Shown: positions 16,815 through 27,600 of the stretch, one piece after another
Layout of the letters: each line of letters begins with the position of its first letter
Position numbering within the stretch: position 1 is the stretch's first letter
Position numbers and translations under genes: made by a program
Assembly: GCA_024636345.1 (NCBI GenBank)
Contig: JAGXHG010000037.1
Span: 1 to 64,000 of the forward strand
Direction of reading: 5' to 3'
Length of the DNA stretch: 64,000 nucleotides
Source of the DNA: Desulfobulbaceae bacterium
Lineage (GTDB): Bacteria > Desulfobacterota > Desulfobulbia > Desulfobulbales > Desulfocapsaceae
The notes under the pieces: generated by a model
The model's database searches: none
What the model was told of the DNA's origin: nothing
What the model saw: the letters and a program-made list of their open reading frames with translations, nothing else

Positions 16815-17510
16815 ATGGATATTCGAACGTTACCTGAACAGGAACGGGATATATACAATAAAATCAAGGCCAGATACAAACTCACCTTTGACCGCCTGAA
16901 AGTGGGAAACAAAACTCTGCGTCTTCTGAAAATAGCCGACATTGAAGAACTGCTGGATGGCAAAGATCCCTTTGCCAACGTCTCTGAGTTTCCTTTCTGG
17001 GTCAAGCTCTGGGAAGCAGCCATGGTTCTTTCCTATATCATGAGCAGTCTGCCGGATCCGCAAGGGAAGACCGTTCTCGAACTGGGAGCGGGCCTGGGTG
17101 CGCCAGGTCTTGCCGCAGCAGCAGCCGGTTTTGATGTGACCATTTCCGACTATGAAGATATTATCATGGATTTTCAAAGGGTGAGCGCGGCGGCATCCGG
17201 CCTGCACAATATAACATTCACCCATCTCGACTGGCTGAATCCGCCCGAACTTGCCCCTTTTGATATCCTGGCAGGAGCGGAAATCCTTTTTCGGGAAGAA
17301 TTTTTTGAACCTCTACTGAATATATTTAAAAAATATCTCAAACCGGATGGCTTCATCTATCTGGCTCATGACGCCAGTCGCAGAAGCCTCCCCCTTTTTC
17401 TTGAACAGGCCAAAAAAGACTTTGATATCACCCTCAATAAACAGGTCATCAAGAAAGAGGGCCGGGAAATCACTATCATTGTCAATCGTCTACGCCGAAA
17501 AAAGGCCTAA
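16815..17510 (+). CDS. Class I SAM-dependent methyltransferase (Methyltransf_16-like)
   Basis: 231 aa. SAM motif I is VLELGAGLGAPGLAAA (residues ~87-102), followed by SDYEDIIMDF and a DWLNPP segment. The layout, with a short N-terminal helix and FWVKLWEAAMVLSYIM before motif I, resembles the protein lysine methyltransferase group that includes METTL21 and FAM86. The substrate cannot be told from sequence. It ends 14 bases before the precorrin-2 dehydrogenase gene, so both may be in one transcript. Confidence 0.85.
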   Translation: MDIRTLPEQERDIYNKIKARYKLTFDRLKVGNKTLRLLKIADIEELLDGKDPFANVSEFPFWVKLWEAAMVLSYIMSSLPDPQGKTVLELGAGLGAPGLAAAAAGFDVTISDYEDIIMDFQRVSAAASGLHNITFTHLDWLNPPELAPFDILAGAEILFREEFFEPLLNIFKKYLKPDGFIYLAHDASRRSLPLFLEQAKKDFDITLNKQVIKKEGREITIIVNRLRRKKA

Positions 17511-17523
17511 ACTACAAAAAGAG

Positions 17524-18192
17524 ATGGCCTTTTACCCAATCAATCTGAACGTTACCGGTCAACTCTGTGTGATCATAGGTGGAGGTGCTGTTGCTACACG
17601 GAAAATAATATCCCTGTTGGCATGTGATGCAAAGGTACGGGTTATCAGCCCGGAACTCTCTTCCGGACTCAAGCAATTTATCGACCAGAATAAACTGGAA
17701 TGGCTCCCCAGGGCCTACATGCCCGGCGACCTGCAGGGAGCAACTCTTGCCTTTGCCTTGACCGACCATCCCGAGGTTCAGCGTCAGATTGCAACTGAGG
17801 CCAAAGAACTTGGACTGCCAATAAATATTGGTGACAATCCCGAGGCCTGCACCTTTCAAACCGCCGCCACCATCCGCCAGGGAGATTTACTGATCTCAGT
17901 CTCAACCGGAGGCGGTAGTCCGGCACTGGCCGCTACTATCCGCAAAGAGCTGGAAGCACAGTACGGCCCTGAGTATGGAGATCTCGTGAAACTGCTTTCC
18001 ATGATCCGGCAACTTACAGTAGGCCAGAGTTCTTCCCAGGAAAAACAGAAGCTGCTGCTTGAAAGCATTCTCGAGACAAACATTCTTGCCCTTCTGAGGG
18101 AAAAAGAGTGGCAACTGCTCCATGAAAAACTGCTTGAAATTCTTCCCCGAGAAATTAATGTAAACTCTCTGATAGAAGCATTAAAGCATTAG
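17524..18192 (+). CDS. Precorrin-2 dehydrogenase (siroheme synthase N-terminal type)
   Basis: 222 aa. It begins MAFYPINLNVTGQLCVIIGGG with a GGGAVATRK NAD-binding motif, and has the family segments VISPEL, ALTDHPEVQ and VSTGGGSPALAATIRKELE. It oxidises precorrin-2 to sirohydrochlorin, and some members also insert iron. It lacks the C-terminal uroporphyrinogen methyltransferase domain of CysG. The track start at 17347 lies inside the methyltransferase, so the ATG at 17524 is used. Siroheme is needed for dissimilatory sulfite reductase and, in sulfate reducers, for heme through the siroheme route. Confidence 0.93.
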   Translation: MAFYPINLNVTGQLCVIIGGGAVATRKIISLLACDAKVRVISPELSSGLKQFIDQNKLEWLPRAYMPGDLQGATLAFALTDHPEVQRQIATEAKELGLPINIGDNPEACTFQTAATIRQGDLLISVSTGGGSPALAATIRKELEAQYGPEYGDLVKLLSMIRQLTVGQSSSQEKQKLLLESILETNILALLREKEWQLLHEKLLEILPREINVNSLIEALKH

Positions 18193-18339
18193 GATTTTGG
18201 TTCAAGCCGGTCCGTGGACAAAAAGATAATTACAGAAGCTCCCTAACTGTTGAAGATACGAGGATAGTCACCATACGACGGGTTGCATGTCTGCCTTATG
18301 GGTTATTCTTCTGATGTCAATCCCTTAACTTGAATAACA

Positions 18340-19170
18340 ATGATGGGTGAAATAAGTTATTTACTTTTTCAGGCGGTTCTGGCTGCAAGCTGCATGGCCC
18401 TCGTCTTCTATGGTATCTTTTTTGTCAAGCAAAAAGAAAAGATCCGCACGGTTGCCAGGCTGGTCCTGCTTACTGCTGGTGTCCTGCAGACTCTGTATAT
18501 CCTGCTTCGCTATCTGCAGTCCGGATATACACCCATCACCTCACAACATGAGACGATTGTTTTTTTTGCCTGGTCGGTGACCTGGGCCTATCTGTCCTTC
18601 CGTTGGCGCTATACTGTCAAGAATTTCGGGACCTTTATCTCCCTGTTGGTTTTTATCCTGCTTCTGATTGCCGCAGTTGCATCCCATGCCATCAATCCAC
18701 TACCCCCGGCCCTGCAAAGCTGGTGGCTGCCGGTACATGCCGGAATTGCCGTCATATCATACGGTTTCCTGGCCCTGGCATTTTGTGGCGGAATCATGTA
18801 TCTCCTGCAGGAGCATGAACTGAAAAGCAAGCGATTCGGCTATTTCTTTACCCGCTTGCCCTCCCTCGAGTCCCTGGACCAATTGAACAGCCACTGCCTG
18901 GCCACCGGCTTTGTCTTCTTGACCCTGGGCATCATTACCGGTTCGATCTGGGCACGTCAGGCTTGGGGAACTTACTGGCACTGGGACCCAAAAGAGACAT
19001 GGTCACTGATAACCTGGTTTCTCTATGCCGCCCAGATTCATCAACGTTTTTCCGCCGGTTGGCGAGGCAAGCGAGCCGCCATTATGGCCATTATCGGATT
19101 TGCCTCTGTCCTCTTTACCCTCTGGGGCGTAACGTATCTGCTCGGAGGAATACACAGTTATGCCCAGTGA
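18340..19170 (+). CDS. ccsA: CcsA/HemX-like cytochrome c assembly protein
   Basis: 276 aa with about eight hydrophobic helices. The heme-handling motif WGTYWHWDPKETW (WWD-type) lies near residue 215, with conserved histidines in HETIVFFAW and WWLPVHAG. This is the CcsA/CcsB (ResC) core of system II cytochrome c maturation, which ferries heme to the outside of the membrane. It overlaps hemA by 11 bases, and this linkage of an assembly factor with heme synthesis is common in related genomes. A HemX-like role in controlling HemA is the main alternative. Confidence 0.9.
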   Translation: MMGEISYLLFQAVLAASCMALVFYGIFFVKQKEKIRTVARLVLLTAGVLQTLYILLRYLQSGYTPITSQHETIVFFAWSVTWAYLSFRWRYTVKNFGTFISLLVFILLLIAAVASHAINPLPPALQSWWLPVHAGIAVISYGFLALAFCGGIMYLLQEHELKSKRFGYFFTRLPSLESLDQLNSHCLATGFVFLTLGIITGSIWARQAWGTYWHWDPKETWSLITWFLYAAQIHQRFSAGWRGKRAAIMAIIGFASVLFTLWGVTYLLGGIHSYAQ

Positions 19171-20431
19171 TATGATTCTGCTGCTGGGGGTAAATCACAA
19201 AACAACCCCTCTGGCAGTACGCGAGCAATTGGCTCTGGGCAATGGATATGAACAGCCGCTACATGCCTTGCGGGGCATTGACGGCTGCAAGGAATGTTAT
19301 CTCCTTTCCACCTGTAACCGCGTGGAGATTCTTGTTGTGGCTCAGGAAGGCGCACAGGTGGAGACCCATATCGCCAAGCTGCTTTTTGGTGACTCGGTGG
19401 CGCCTGCGCAGCATCAAGACTATCTCTACATCTACCGCAATCATGAGGCCGTGCACCACCTGTTTATGGTTTCCACCAGCCTCGATTCGATGATTGTAGG
19501 AGAGGCCCAGATCTTAGGCCAGCTGAAAGAGGCCTATCGCCATGCCGCTGAGCTTAAATGCACCGGCCCGGTCCTCAATAAACTACTGCATAAATCGTTT
19601 TCCGTGGCCAAAAGGGTGCGGAGCGAGACCTTGATTGGAGCCTCCGCCGTCTCCATCAGCTATGCCGCAGTTGAACTTGCAAAAAAGATCTTCGGCAATC
19701 TCCGAGACAAAAACGTCCTCCTGGTCGGGGCGGGCGAGATGGCAGAACTTGCCGCCGAACATCTTGTCGGCCAGGGTGTACGCAAGGTAGTGGTAGCCAA
19801 TCGGACCCTGTCCCGAGCTATGGATCTGGCCAAACGATTCAATGGAACCGCCGTCTCTCTAGACGAACTTTTTTCTCAACTTGAACAAGCAGATATTGTC
19901 ATCAGCTCCACAGGAGCGCCAAACATCATCCTGCACAAGCAGGATGTAAAACCAATCATGCGCGCCCGTCGGAACGAGCCGATTTTTTTTATTGATATTG
20001 CCGTTCCCCGTGATCTGGATCCGGAGCTGAATGATCTGGACAATGTTTATCTCTACGACATTGATGATCTCCATAATGTGGTAGAGATAAATAAGTCAGA
20101 GCGAGATAAAGAAGCGATCAAAGCCCTCAGGATTGTTGATGAAGAGGCATTGAAATTCCAAAGCTGGCTGGATAACTTATCCGTTGTCCCTACTATCACC
20201 GCACTTAGAAAAAAAGCGGATGATATCTGTCATATCGAGCTGGAACGAACTCTGTGCCGTCTACAGCTTAGTCCCGATGAACAGAAAGCCATTGAAAAAA
20301 TGGCCTTGGCCATAAGCTCAAGACTTCTGCATGACCCTGTTGCTTTCCTGAAAAATGACAGCTGCAAGGAACAACATGATGTCAAGACAGAGATGATCCG
20401 CGCCGCCTTTGGTTTGGTGGATAAAAACTGA
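19160..20431 (+). CDS. hemA: Glutamyl-tRNA reductase
   Basis: 423 aa, normal length. It has the catalytic STCNRVEI (nucleophilic cysteine), the NADPH-binding GAGEMAE segment, VVANRT and a C-terminal helical dimerisation domain. It reduces Glu-tRNA(Glu) to glutamate-1-semialdehyde, the first step of tetrapyrrole synthesis. The start is ATG at 19160 with GGAGG about 11 bases upstream, overlapping the ccsA end. A second ATG at 19172 is less likely. The pathway supplies heme and siroheme for respiratory sulfur enzymes. Confidence 0.98.
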   Translation: MPSDMILLLGVNHKTTPLAVREQLALGNGYEQPLHALRGIDGCKECYLLSTCNRVEILVVAQEGAQVETHIAKLLFGDSVAPAQHQDYLYIYRNHEAVHHLFMVSTSLDSMIVGEAQILGQLKEAYRHAAELKCTGPVLNKLLHKSFSVAKRVRSETLIGASAVSISYAAVELAKKIFGNLRDKNVLLVGAGEMAELAAEHLVGQGVRKVVVANRTLSRAMDLAKRFNGTAVSLDELFSQLEQADIVISSTGAPNIILHKQDVKPIMRARRNEPIFFIDIAVPRDLDPELNDLDNVYLYDIDDLHNVVEINKSERDKEAIKALRIVDEEALKFQSWLDNLSVVPTITALRKKADDICHIELERTLCRLQLSPDEQKAIEKMALAISSRLLHDPVAFLKNDSCKEQHDVKTEMIRAAFGLVDKN

Positions 20432-20961
20432 TGTTCCGCTCACGCCAGGAAGTTCTGGAAGATGAATGGCTCATTGTCCGAAATTCAGGGGAGATTCCGG
20501 AGATAGCCTTTCACTCAACATATTACTATCTCACGGAAGATCCGGATGGTCCGCAACTGCAGCTGGACAGAGAGGAAATACAATATCTGCAGGAGGCTGC
20601 CACTGCGCGCTACCAGGAAATCATCCTGCGAGATCTTTGCTATGAAAACAGGGAGCTCACTGTCTATCGGGGGGTGCAGCGGGCTATTTTTAACTGGCAC
20701 CGCTCTCTTGCCTTTTGTGAACGACAGAATACCGCCTGTCACAACTTACACAATACCACCAAAGAAGCCTTCCTCCTGTTGCTGAAAAAGGCCCTGCGCC
20801 CCAGCATTAAAGTCCCCGTCACCCGGAGAGCGAGCGACCCTTCTCAGTCCGCAGCCTTCATTTTCAACTGCAGCTCCCATGACCTAACTCTCTTTGCCCG
20901 GGAACTGGGGATCAGCGAGAAGCAGCTCCCTGAAAATCTCCATCTTTTCTGCAATAGCTAA
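20431..20961 (+). CDS. Conserved-context protein downstream of hemA, unknown function
   Basis: 176 aa, soluble and without a signal peptide. Its ATG shares one base with the hemA TGA, so it is translationally coupled to hemA. The chain contains RYQEIILRDLCYENRELTVYRG, an N-terminal acidic part and a C-terminal alpha/beta part. I do not recognise a family. The linkage hints at a role in tetrapyrrole metabolism or cytochrome maturation, but nothing in the sequence shows it. Confidence 0.75.
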   Translation: MFRSRQEVLEDEWLIVRNSGEIPEIAFHSTYYYLTEDPDGPQLQLDREEIQYLQEAATARYQEIILRDLCYENRELTVYRGVQRAIFNWHRSLAFCERQNTACHNLHNTTKEAFLLLLKKALRPSIKVPVTRRASDPSQSAAFIFNCSSHDLTLFARELGISEKQLPENLHLFCNS

Positions 20962-21168
20962 CAGGCATCAATACACCTGCATGCTCCATTTTACAGAGCT
21001 TTACAGATGCCCCGACAAGAAACAATAAACAAACATTGTGAAATAACCCACAAGTCCTTTTTTTCGCCAAAGAAATAAGATATATCGGAATAAATCGTCT
21101 AAAAACAAGAATACGCTTGTAATCAACAGCAAGAAATCAACTAAATCGCACAATGAAAGGAGAAGAAA

Positions 21169-21357
21169 ATGCCCTATGTCAACATCCGGGTGGCCGGTAA
21201 ATTAAACAGGAAACAAAAAGAAAATATCTGTAAGGGAGTCACCGAAGTTATTGCCAGGGAGGCAGCCAAACCACCCGAGTCCATTCTCATCTTTATCGAT
21301 GAAGTGGAGCATGAAAATATTTCCAAGGGCGGGACCCTGCTCCAGGCACCAAAATAA
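21169..21357 (+). CDS. 4-oxalocrotonate tautomerase-family protein
   Basis: 62 aa. It begins MPYVNIRVAGK: after removal of Met, Pro1 would be the catalytic base of the tautomerase superfamily. The length (about 60 residues) and the segment ESILIFIDEVEHENISKGG match that family. It would isomerise a keto-enol substrate that cannot be deduced. GGAG lies before the ATG. The ligA start follows after six bases, so the two are likely co-transcribed although functionally unrelated. Confidence 0.92.
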   Translation: MPYVNIRVAGKLNRKQKENICKGVTEVIAREAAKPPESILIFIDEVEHENISKGGTLLQAPK

Positions 21358-23388
<2,031 letters not shown>

Positions 23389-23436
23389 GCGCCGTTGTAG
23401 AAAACGACATGACCACTTGCTTGACCGAAGCGGCAT

Positions 23437-23498
23437 AAGAAGCCGTAATGAAATAGTTATAAAGGGCCAAGTTGTTTCGTAACGGCGCCTAATTTTAA
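23437..23498. repeat. REP-like dispersed repeat, copy B (stem-loop)
   Basis: An imperfect hairpin whose arms are AGAAGCCGTAATGAAATA and the reverse complement of AACGGCGCCT-type sequence (GCCGTTACGAAAC). It is followed by CGCCTAATTTTAACC. It lies between ligA and the AsmA-like gene and shares both ends with the copy at 2708-2820. Confidence 0.6.
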
Positions 23499-23510
23499 CC
23501 AAGGAAAAAG

Positions 23511-25607
23511 ATGAAAATATGTTTGCGATGGATTTTCGCCGTTTTTTTTATTCTGGCCCTTTCCATTTTCATTCTGATACTGGCCCTGCCTGTTCTGTTT
23601 AGCCCCAATGATCATAAGGCGTTCATAATTGATCTGGTTCGAGAACAAACAGGGAGGGAACTGAGTATTGCCGGAAATCTCCAGCTTACGATCTCTCCTG
23701 GCCTGAATATGGCTTGCGCACTCGAGAAAGTGCGCCTTGGCAACAATGCGCCCTTTGCGAACAGCACCTTCTTTGAAACCGAGCAGGCAAAAATAGAACT
23801 GTCACTCTGGTCCTATCTGCTACAGAAACGCCTGCACATGACAAGCATCATACTGGATGGTGCCACGCTGAATCTTGTTCGCAACAAAGACGGGTTAGGC
23901 AATTGGCAGAACGTGGCCAACCATTCTTCAACAGCAGACAAAAAAACAAAAAATAAAACAGCAGCGACGGAAAATGAGCAAAAGCGACCGTCACTGACAG
24001 GGTTCCTTCCGCATGTGACAGGCCTTGATTTTGGCAAGCTGAACCTGACTAATGTCAATGTTCGCTATGATAATCGACAGATAGACAAGATAATTGTTCT
24101 CAAGGGCTTGAAAATCCGAACCGGTCAGTTACAAGAAAAAGGACAATTCCCCTTTGAGACTGCTTTCAACCTGACCCTTGATAATAAAGGTCAGGATAAA
24201 TCAGCCATCATTCGTTCAGGCGACATCATAATGCAAGGAAATGCTACATTTTTTTTACAGGATCCCCACCTGCTCCTCGAAGATTTACGAATGGAAGCAA
24301 CAGTCAAGGGTAAGTCGCTGCCCAAACGGGGCCTGAAATTCTTTTTAGCAGGCAACAGCGACATTCAACTGCGCCAACAGAAAATTAACCTGAAAGATTT
24401 TACTCTTACGCACGAAGATATTCGTCTGCAGGGCAGCGGCACCGTGGAAGATATCTCGTCACCTCGTTTCAATTTATCGCTCAAGATCCCTGAATACTCG
24501 CCCAAATCTATGCTAAAACAGCTGAAAGCAGCCTTGCCGATTTTGCAAGACACGGACCCCTTTACTCTTTTGAGTGCGAAACTGCTGGTCAAAGGCGATA
24601 TGGAGCTGGCCGAGATTACTGATCTTACGGTCATGGTTGACGAGACTGCAATCACAGGATCAATACAAATAAACGATGTCCGAAATCCTGCCTATGAGGC
24701 AATCATTCATATCAATCATCTGGATCTCGACCGCTACGCTCCTCCCAAAAAGGAGGCACCACCAGTCAGCGGAGAAGAGCAGACAGATTTTGTTGCCGAA
24801 GGCGAACAGCTAGAAGCTGCTCCCCCCATCATTCCCGTACATTTTCTCAAAGCCCTTCTTCTACAACTCGATCTGCAGCTCGATTCTTTGACGGTGGGCG
24901 GGGCTGAATTATCACAGGTGCAGATCAAGATTTCCGGGAAAAATGGGAAGATCCAACTAACCCCAGTGACTGGCAATTTGTATGACGGCAGTATCAAAAT
25001 TGAAACCGACATAGATGTCACGGGAGATATTCCCCAGCTTCATATCAAGTCAAAAATCAGCAAGGTCCAGTTGGCACCACTCTTCCTGGACATGACCGGC
25101 AAAGCGGAAGCAACGGGCACGGCTCTTATCCAGGCCGACATCAACAGCAGCGGCCTGAGCCGTGAAGAACTTTTGAGCCATATCAATGGAACCTTGCAAT
25201 TTGAGTTCCTGAACGGTGAGATTAAACCGGTGACGATTCTGCAGATACTCAAAGCAACATTGGCCAGATACCAGAAACAGGAAACTCCGCCAGTAACAGA
25301 CGATGGGGCAACAAGATTTGTCAGTCTGACCGGCACCGGTATTTTTAAAGATGGGATCCTCTATAATGAGGATATCATGGCAGCATCAGAGAACATGCAA
25401 ATGACAGGTGCAGGCGAGATCGATCTTGCACGCGGGCAGATTGATCTCAAACTCAACATCTCTTTCCTCCCCTCAGCGCTGGGTGAAGATATCGAATTAA
25501 CCAGATTTAGCGGAAGGATAATTCCTTATAAAATATTCGGCCCGATTAACGATTTGAACCAGGAAGCTGATGTGATAACAGTTTTGAGAACGGAGACAGG
25601 GAAATAG
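23511..25607 (+). CDS. AsmA-family protein
   Basis: 698 aa. One N-terminal membrane helix (WIFAVFFILALSIFILILALP) is followed by a long soluble region. The N-terminal segment with GRELSIAGNLQLTISPGLNM and LSLWSYLLQKRL is the AsmA signature, and the C-terminal third (NGTLQFEFLNGEIKPVTILQ, DLKLNISFLP) is the AsmA_2-like part. Such proteins resemble lipid-transfer repeats at the periplasmic face and affect outer-membrane assembly. AAGGAA precedes the ATG. The low-complexity segment near residues 140-160 is a flexible linker. Confidence 0.88.
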   Translation: MKICLRWIFAVFFILALSIFILILALPVLFSPNDHKAFIIDLVREQTGRELSIAGNLQLTISPGLNMACALEKVRLGNNAPFANSTFFETEQAKIELSLWSYLLQKRLHMTSIILDGATLNLVRNKDGLGNWQNVANHSSTADKKTKNKTAATENEQKRPSLTGFLPHVTGLDFGKLNLTNVNVRYDNRQIDKIIVLKGLKIRTGQLQEKGQFPFETAFNLTLDNKGQDKSAIIRSGDIIMQGNATFFLQDPHLLLEDLRMEATVKGKSLPKRGLKFFLAGNSDIQLRQQKINLKDFTLTHEDIRLQGSGTVEDISSPRFNLSLKIPEYSPKSMLKQLKAALPILQDTDPFTLLSAKLLVKGDMELAEITDLTVMVDETAITGSIQINDVRNPAYEAIIHINHLDLDRYAPPKKEAPPVSGEEQTDFVAEGEQLEAAPPIIPVHFLKALLLQLDLQLDSLTVGGAELSQVQIKISGKNGKIQLTPVTGNLYDGSIKIETDIDVTGDIPQLHIKSKISKVQLAPLFLDMTGKAEATGTALIQADINSSGLSREELLSHINGTLQFEFLNGEIKPVTILQILKATLARYQKQETPPVTDDGATRFVSLTGTGIFKDGILYNEDIMAASENMQMTGAGEIDLARGQIDLKLNISFLPSALGEDIELTRFSGRIIPYKIFGPINDLNQEADVITVLRTETGK

Positions 25608-25885
25608 CCCCAGCAGGAATTACCGGAACACAGCGACCAGAAATCGTCGTTTTAAGAAAAGATAAGAGGAGACTGATCCGTAATAAACCAATCACGTCGT
25701 CACCTGGCAGCAAAGGGACTCGGAAAATGCAATGATCTTGTACACGACTCACAATTTTGCTTCTTGGGCAGGACTGATACCATAGAACTCTATTTAGTCC
25801 TTGCCTCAAGCGACAAGCTGTGAGAAGATTTTATCAGGGATGGATATTTTTCAAGAACTAATCACTTACCATTGAAAGGAGAGCC

Positions 25886-26377
25886 ATGAAAAGAATTACT
25901 GATATTACACGAGTGATTACACCCATTGATTTCTCTGAAAATGCCCCATTAATAGCCGAGTCAGCGGCCTATGTAGCCGGAAAATTCAAGGCCGAGCTGA
26001 ACCTGATCTTTGTGGTCCAGGATTTCACGGATTACTCTGGATTCTTTGTACCTCAAATGAATGCCCCAGATCTGGTTCAGGAATTATTTACCAGCGCCCA
26101 AGAAAGGATGAATAAATTTTGTCAGGACAACGAAGAATCTTTTAAGGCCCTGGGAGTAACGGCCCTGAGTTCCAAAGTCCTGATGGGTGATGTGGCGGAA
26201 CAGATCATAGACTATGCCATTAACAAGCAGGGGAATTTGATCGTTATGGGAACCCATGGGTATAAAGGTTTGGAGAAAATCATGTTCGGCAGCATCGCCG
26301 ACAAAGTGGTCAAGGCCGCTCCCTGTCCAATAATGACGGTTAATCCCTACACCTGCTGCCAGGCCAAAGAATTATAA
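25886..26377 (+). CDS. Universal stress protein, UspA family
   Basis: 163 aa. It begins with ITRVITPIDFSENAP and ends with the nucleotide-binding signature VMGTHGYKGLEKIMFGSIADKV (GxxGx9GS type), both features of UspA domains. The role in stress survival is poorly defined. AAGGAG lies eight bases before the ATG. A tail CCQAKEL has two adjacent cysteines, possibly redox-active or metal-binding. The gene sits 278 bases after the AsmA-like gene and stands alone. Confidence 0.9.
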   Translation: MKRITDITRVITPIDFSENAPLIAESAAYVAGKFKAELNLIFVVQDFTDYSGFFVPQMNAPDLVQELFTSAQERMNKFCQDNEESFKALGVTALSSKVLMGDVAEQIIDYAINKQGNLIVMGTHGYKGLEKIMFGSIADKVVKAAPCPIMTVNPYTCCQAKEL

Positions 26378-26465
26378 AGATGCAGTGGCAAACAATGCCG
26401 GGGACAGGACAAAGTAACGCGCAGCATAGCGCGGCAATAGCAGCGGGATTTATGGCTGACTGCCC

Positions 26466-27380
26466 ATGGCCCTAAGCTCTGAAAGCAGCCACATTCTGAC
26501 ATTTCTCCTGGCTGACAAGTCGGTACGGGGAGTGATCCTTGATAGTACCCTTCTGGTGCAGGAGATGCAAAGCCGCCATGATCTTGGTGCGCTGGAAACA
26601 CTGATCCTTGGCCAGGCCTTGCAAGCAACAGCCCTCATGGCCTCATCGCTGAAGGGTCATGACGAAATAGGCTTGAGAATCGACTGTTCGGGGCCGATCA
26701 AAGGCCTTATCGCCGAGGCCACTGCCACAGGAGAGGTTCGTGGCTATCTCAAGCAGGTTCCAGTTCCTCTGGAACGCCCCCTTGAATCCTTCCATTCCAT
26801 AAACAGCCTCAACCCCTGCTGGGGAGAGGGTCTTCTGACCATCAGCCACTATCTCGAAGGAGGCAGACAACCATTCAGCGGCAACATCGCTTTGCAATCC
26901 GGCAATATTGCCTCCGAGGTGGCCCACTATTATCAAATCTCCGAACAACTCCCAACAGCAATTCATCTCACTATTTTTTTTGATCTCCAGGGCAAGGTAG
27001 CCGGTGCGGGTGGGTTGTTATTACAGACCATGCCAGGGGCCGGCGACGAAATATTTACGATCCTGGAACAGAGAACGAAAACCTTACCACCTCTCGGCAA
27101 GGCGCTTGCGGGAGGCCAGAAGATCAGTCCATGGTTACACGAGCAGTTTGCTCCTTTCCATCTTGATATTCTGGAAGAACACCCAGTTCATTTCCACTGT
27201 CGCTGCAACGCTCTGCGCATGCGTCTCCTCCTGCTGCAGCTATCCTTGGCGGACCTCGAAGAGATGCGCGACAATGGCCCATTTCCGGTGCAGGTAAGCT
27301 GTCATTTCTGTAACGAACAGTACCGTTTTGGTCAACACGCCTTGACTGAACTCTGTCAGGAAAAAGGGGCCTGGCCCTGA
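26466..27380 (+). CDS. hslO: Hsp33 redox-regulated chaperone
   Basis: 304 aa. The C-terminal zinc redox switch shows CRC near residue 240 and CHFC about 30 residues later (CxC...CxxC), which form disulfides under oxidative stress to activate the chaperone. The N-terminal substrate-binding domain has SGPIKGLIAEATATGEVRG and ALQSGNIASEVAHYY. Length is typical. No Shine-Dalgarno is clear before the ATG, so a slightly different start is possible. It stands alone and fits a cell exposed to redox shocks. Confidence 0.95.
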   Translation: MALSSESSHILTFLLADKSVRGVILDSTLLVQEMQSRHDLGALETLILGQALQATALMASSLKGHDEIGLRIDCSGPIKGLIAEATATGEVRGYLKQVPVPLERPLESFHSINSLNPCWGEGLLTISHYLEGGRQPFSGNIALQSGNIASEVAHYYQISEQLPTAIHLTIFFDLQGKVAGAGGLLLQTMPGAGDEIFTILEQRTKTLPPLGKALAGGQKISPWLHEQFAPFHLDILEEHPVHFHCRCNALRMRLLLLQLSLADLEEMRDNGPFPVQVSCHFCNEQYRFGQHALTELCQEKGAWP

Positions 27381-27600
27381 TGAAAGATTCTATGCCATTT
27401 TAACACACAAAAAAAAATACAGAGCAAGGCAAGAAAAAAGGAAGCATCAACGAATGATCAGGAAAGGCGGGAGGCAATTTCAAAACTTTTCTTGACATAG
27501 ATTGGTAAAACAATGGATAACTAAAATGAAAGATGAATCTCTTCAGACCTAAGCCTTAGCTTCAGAAGCTGATAAAATTTCAAATACCCCCCACACACCA

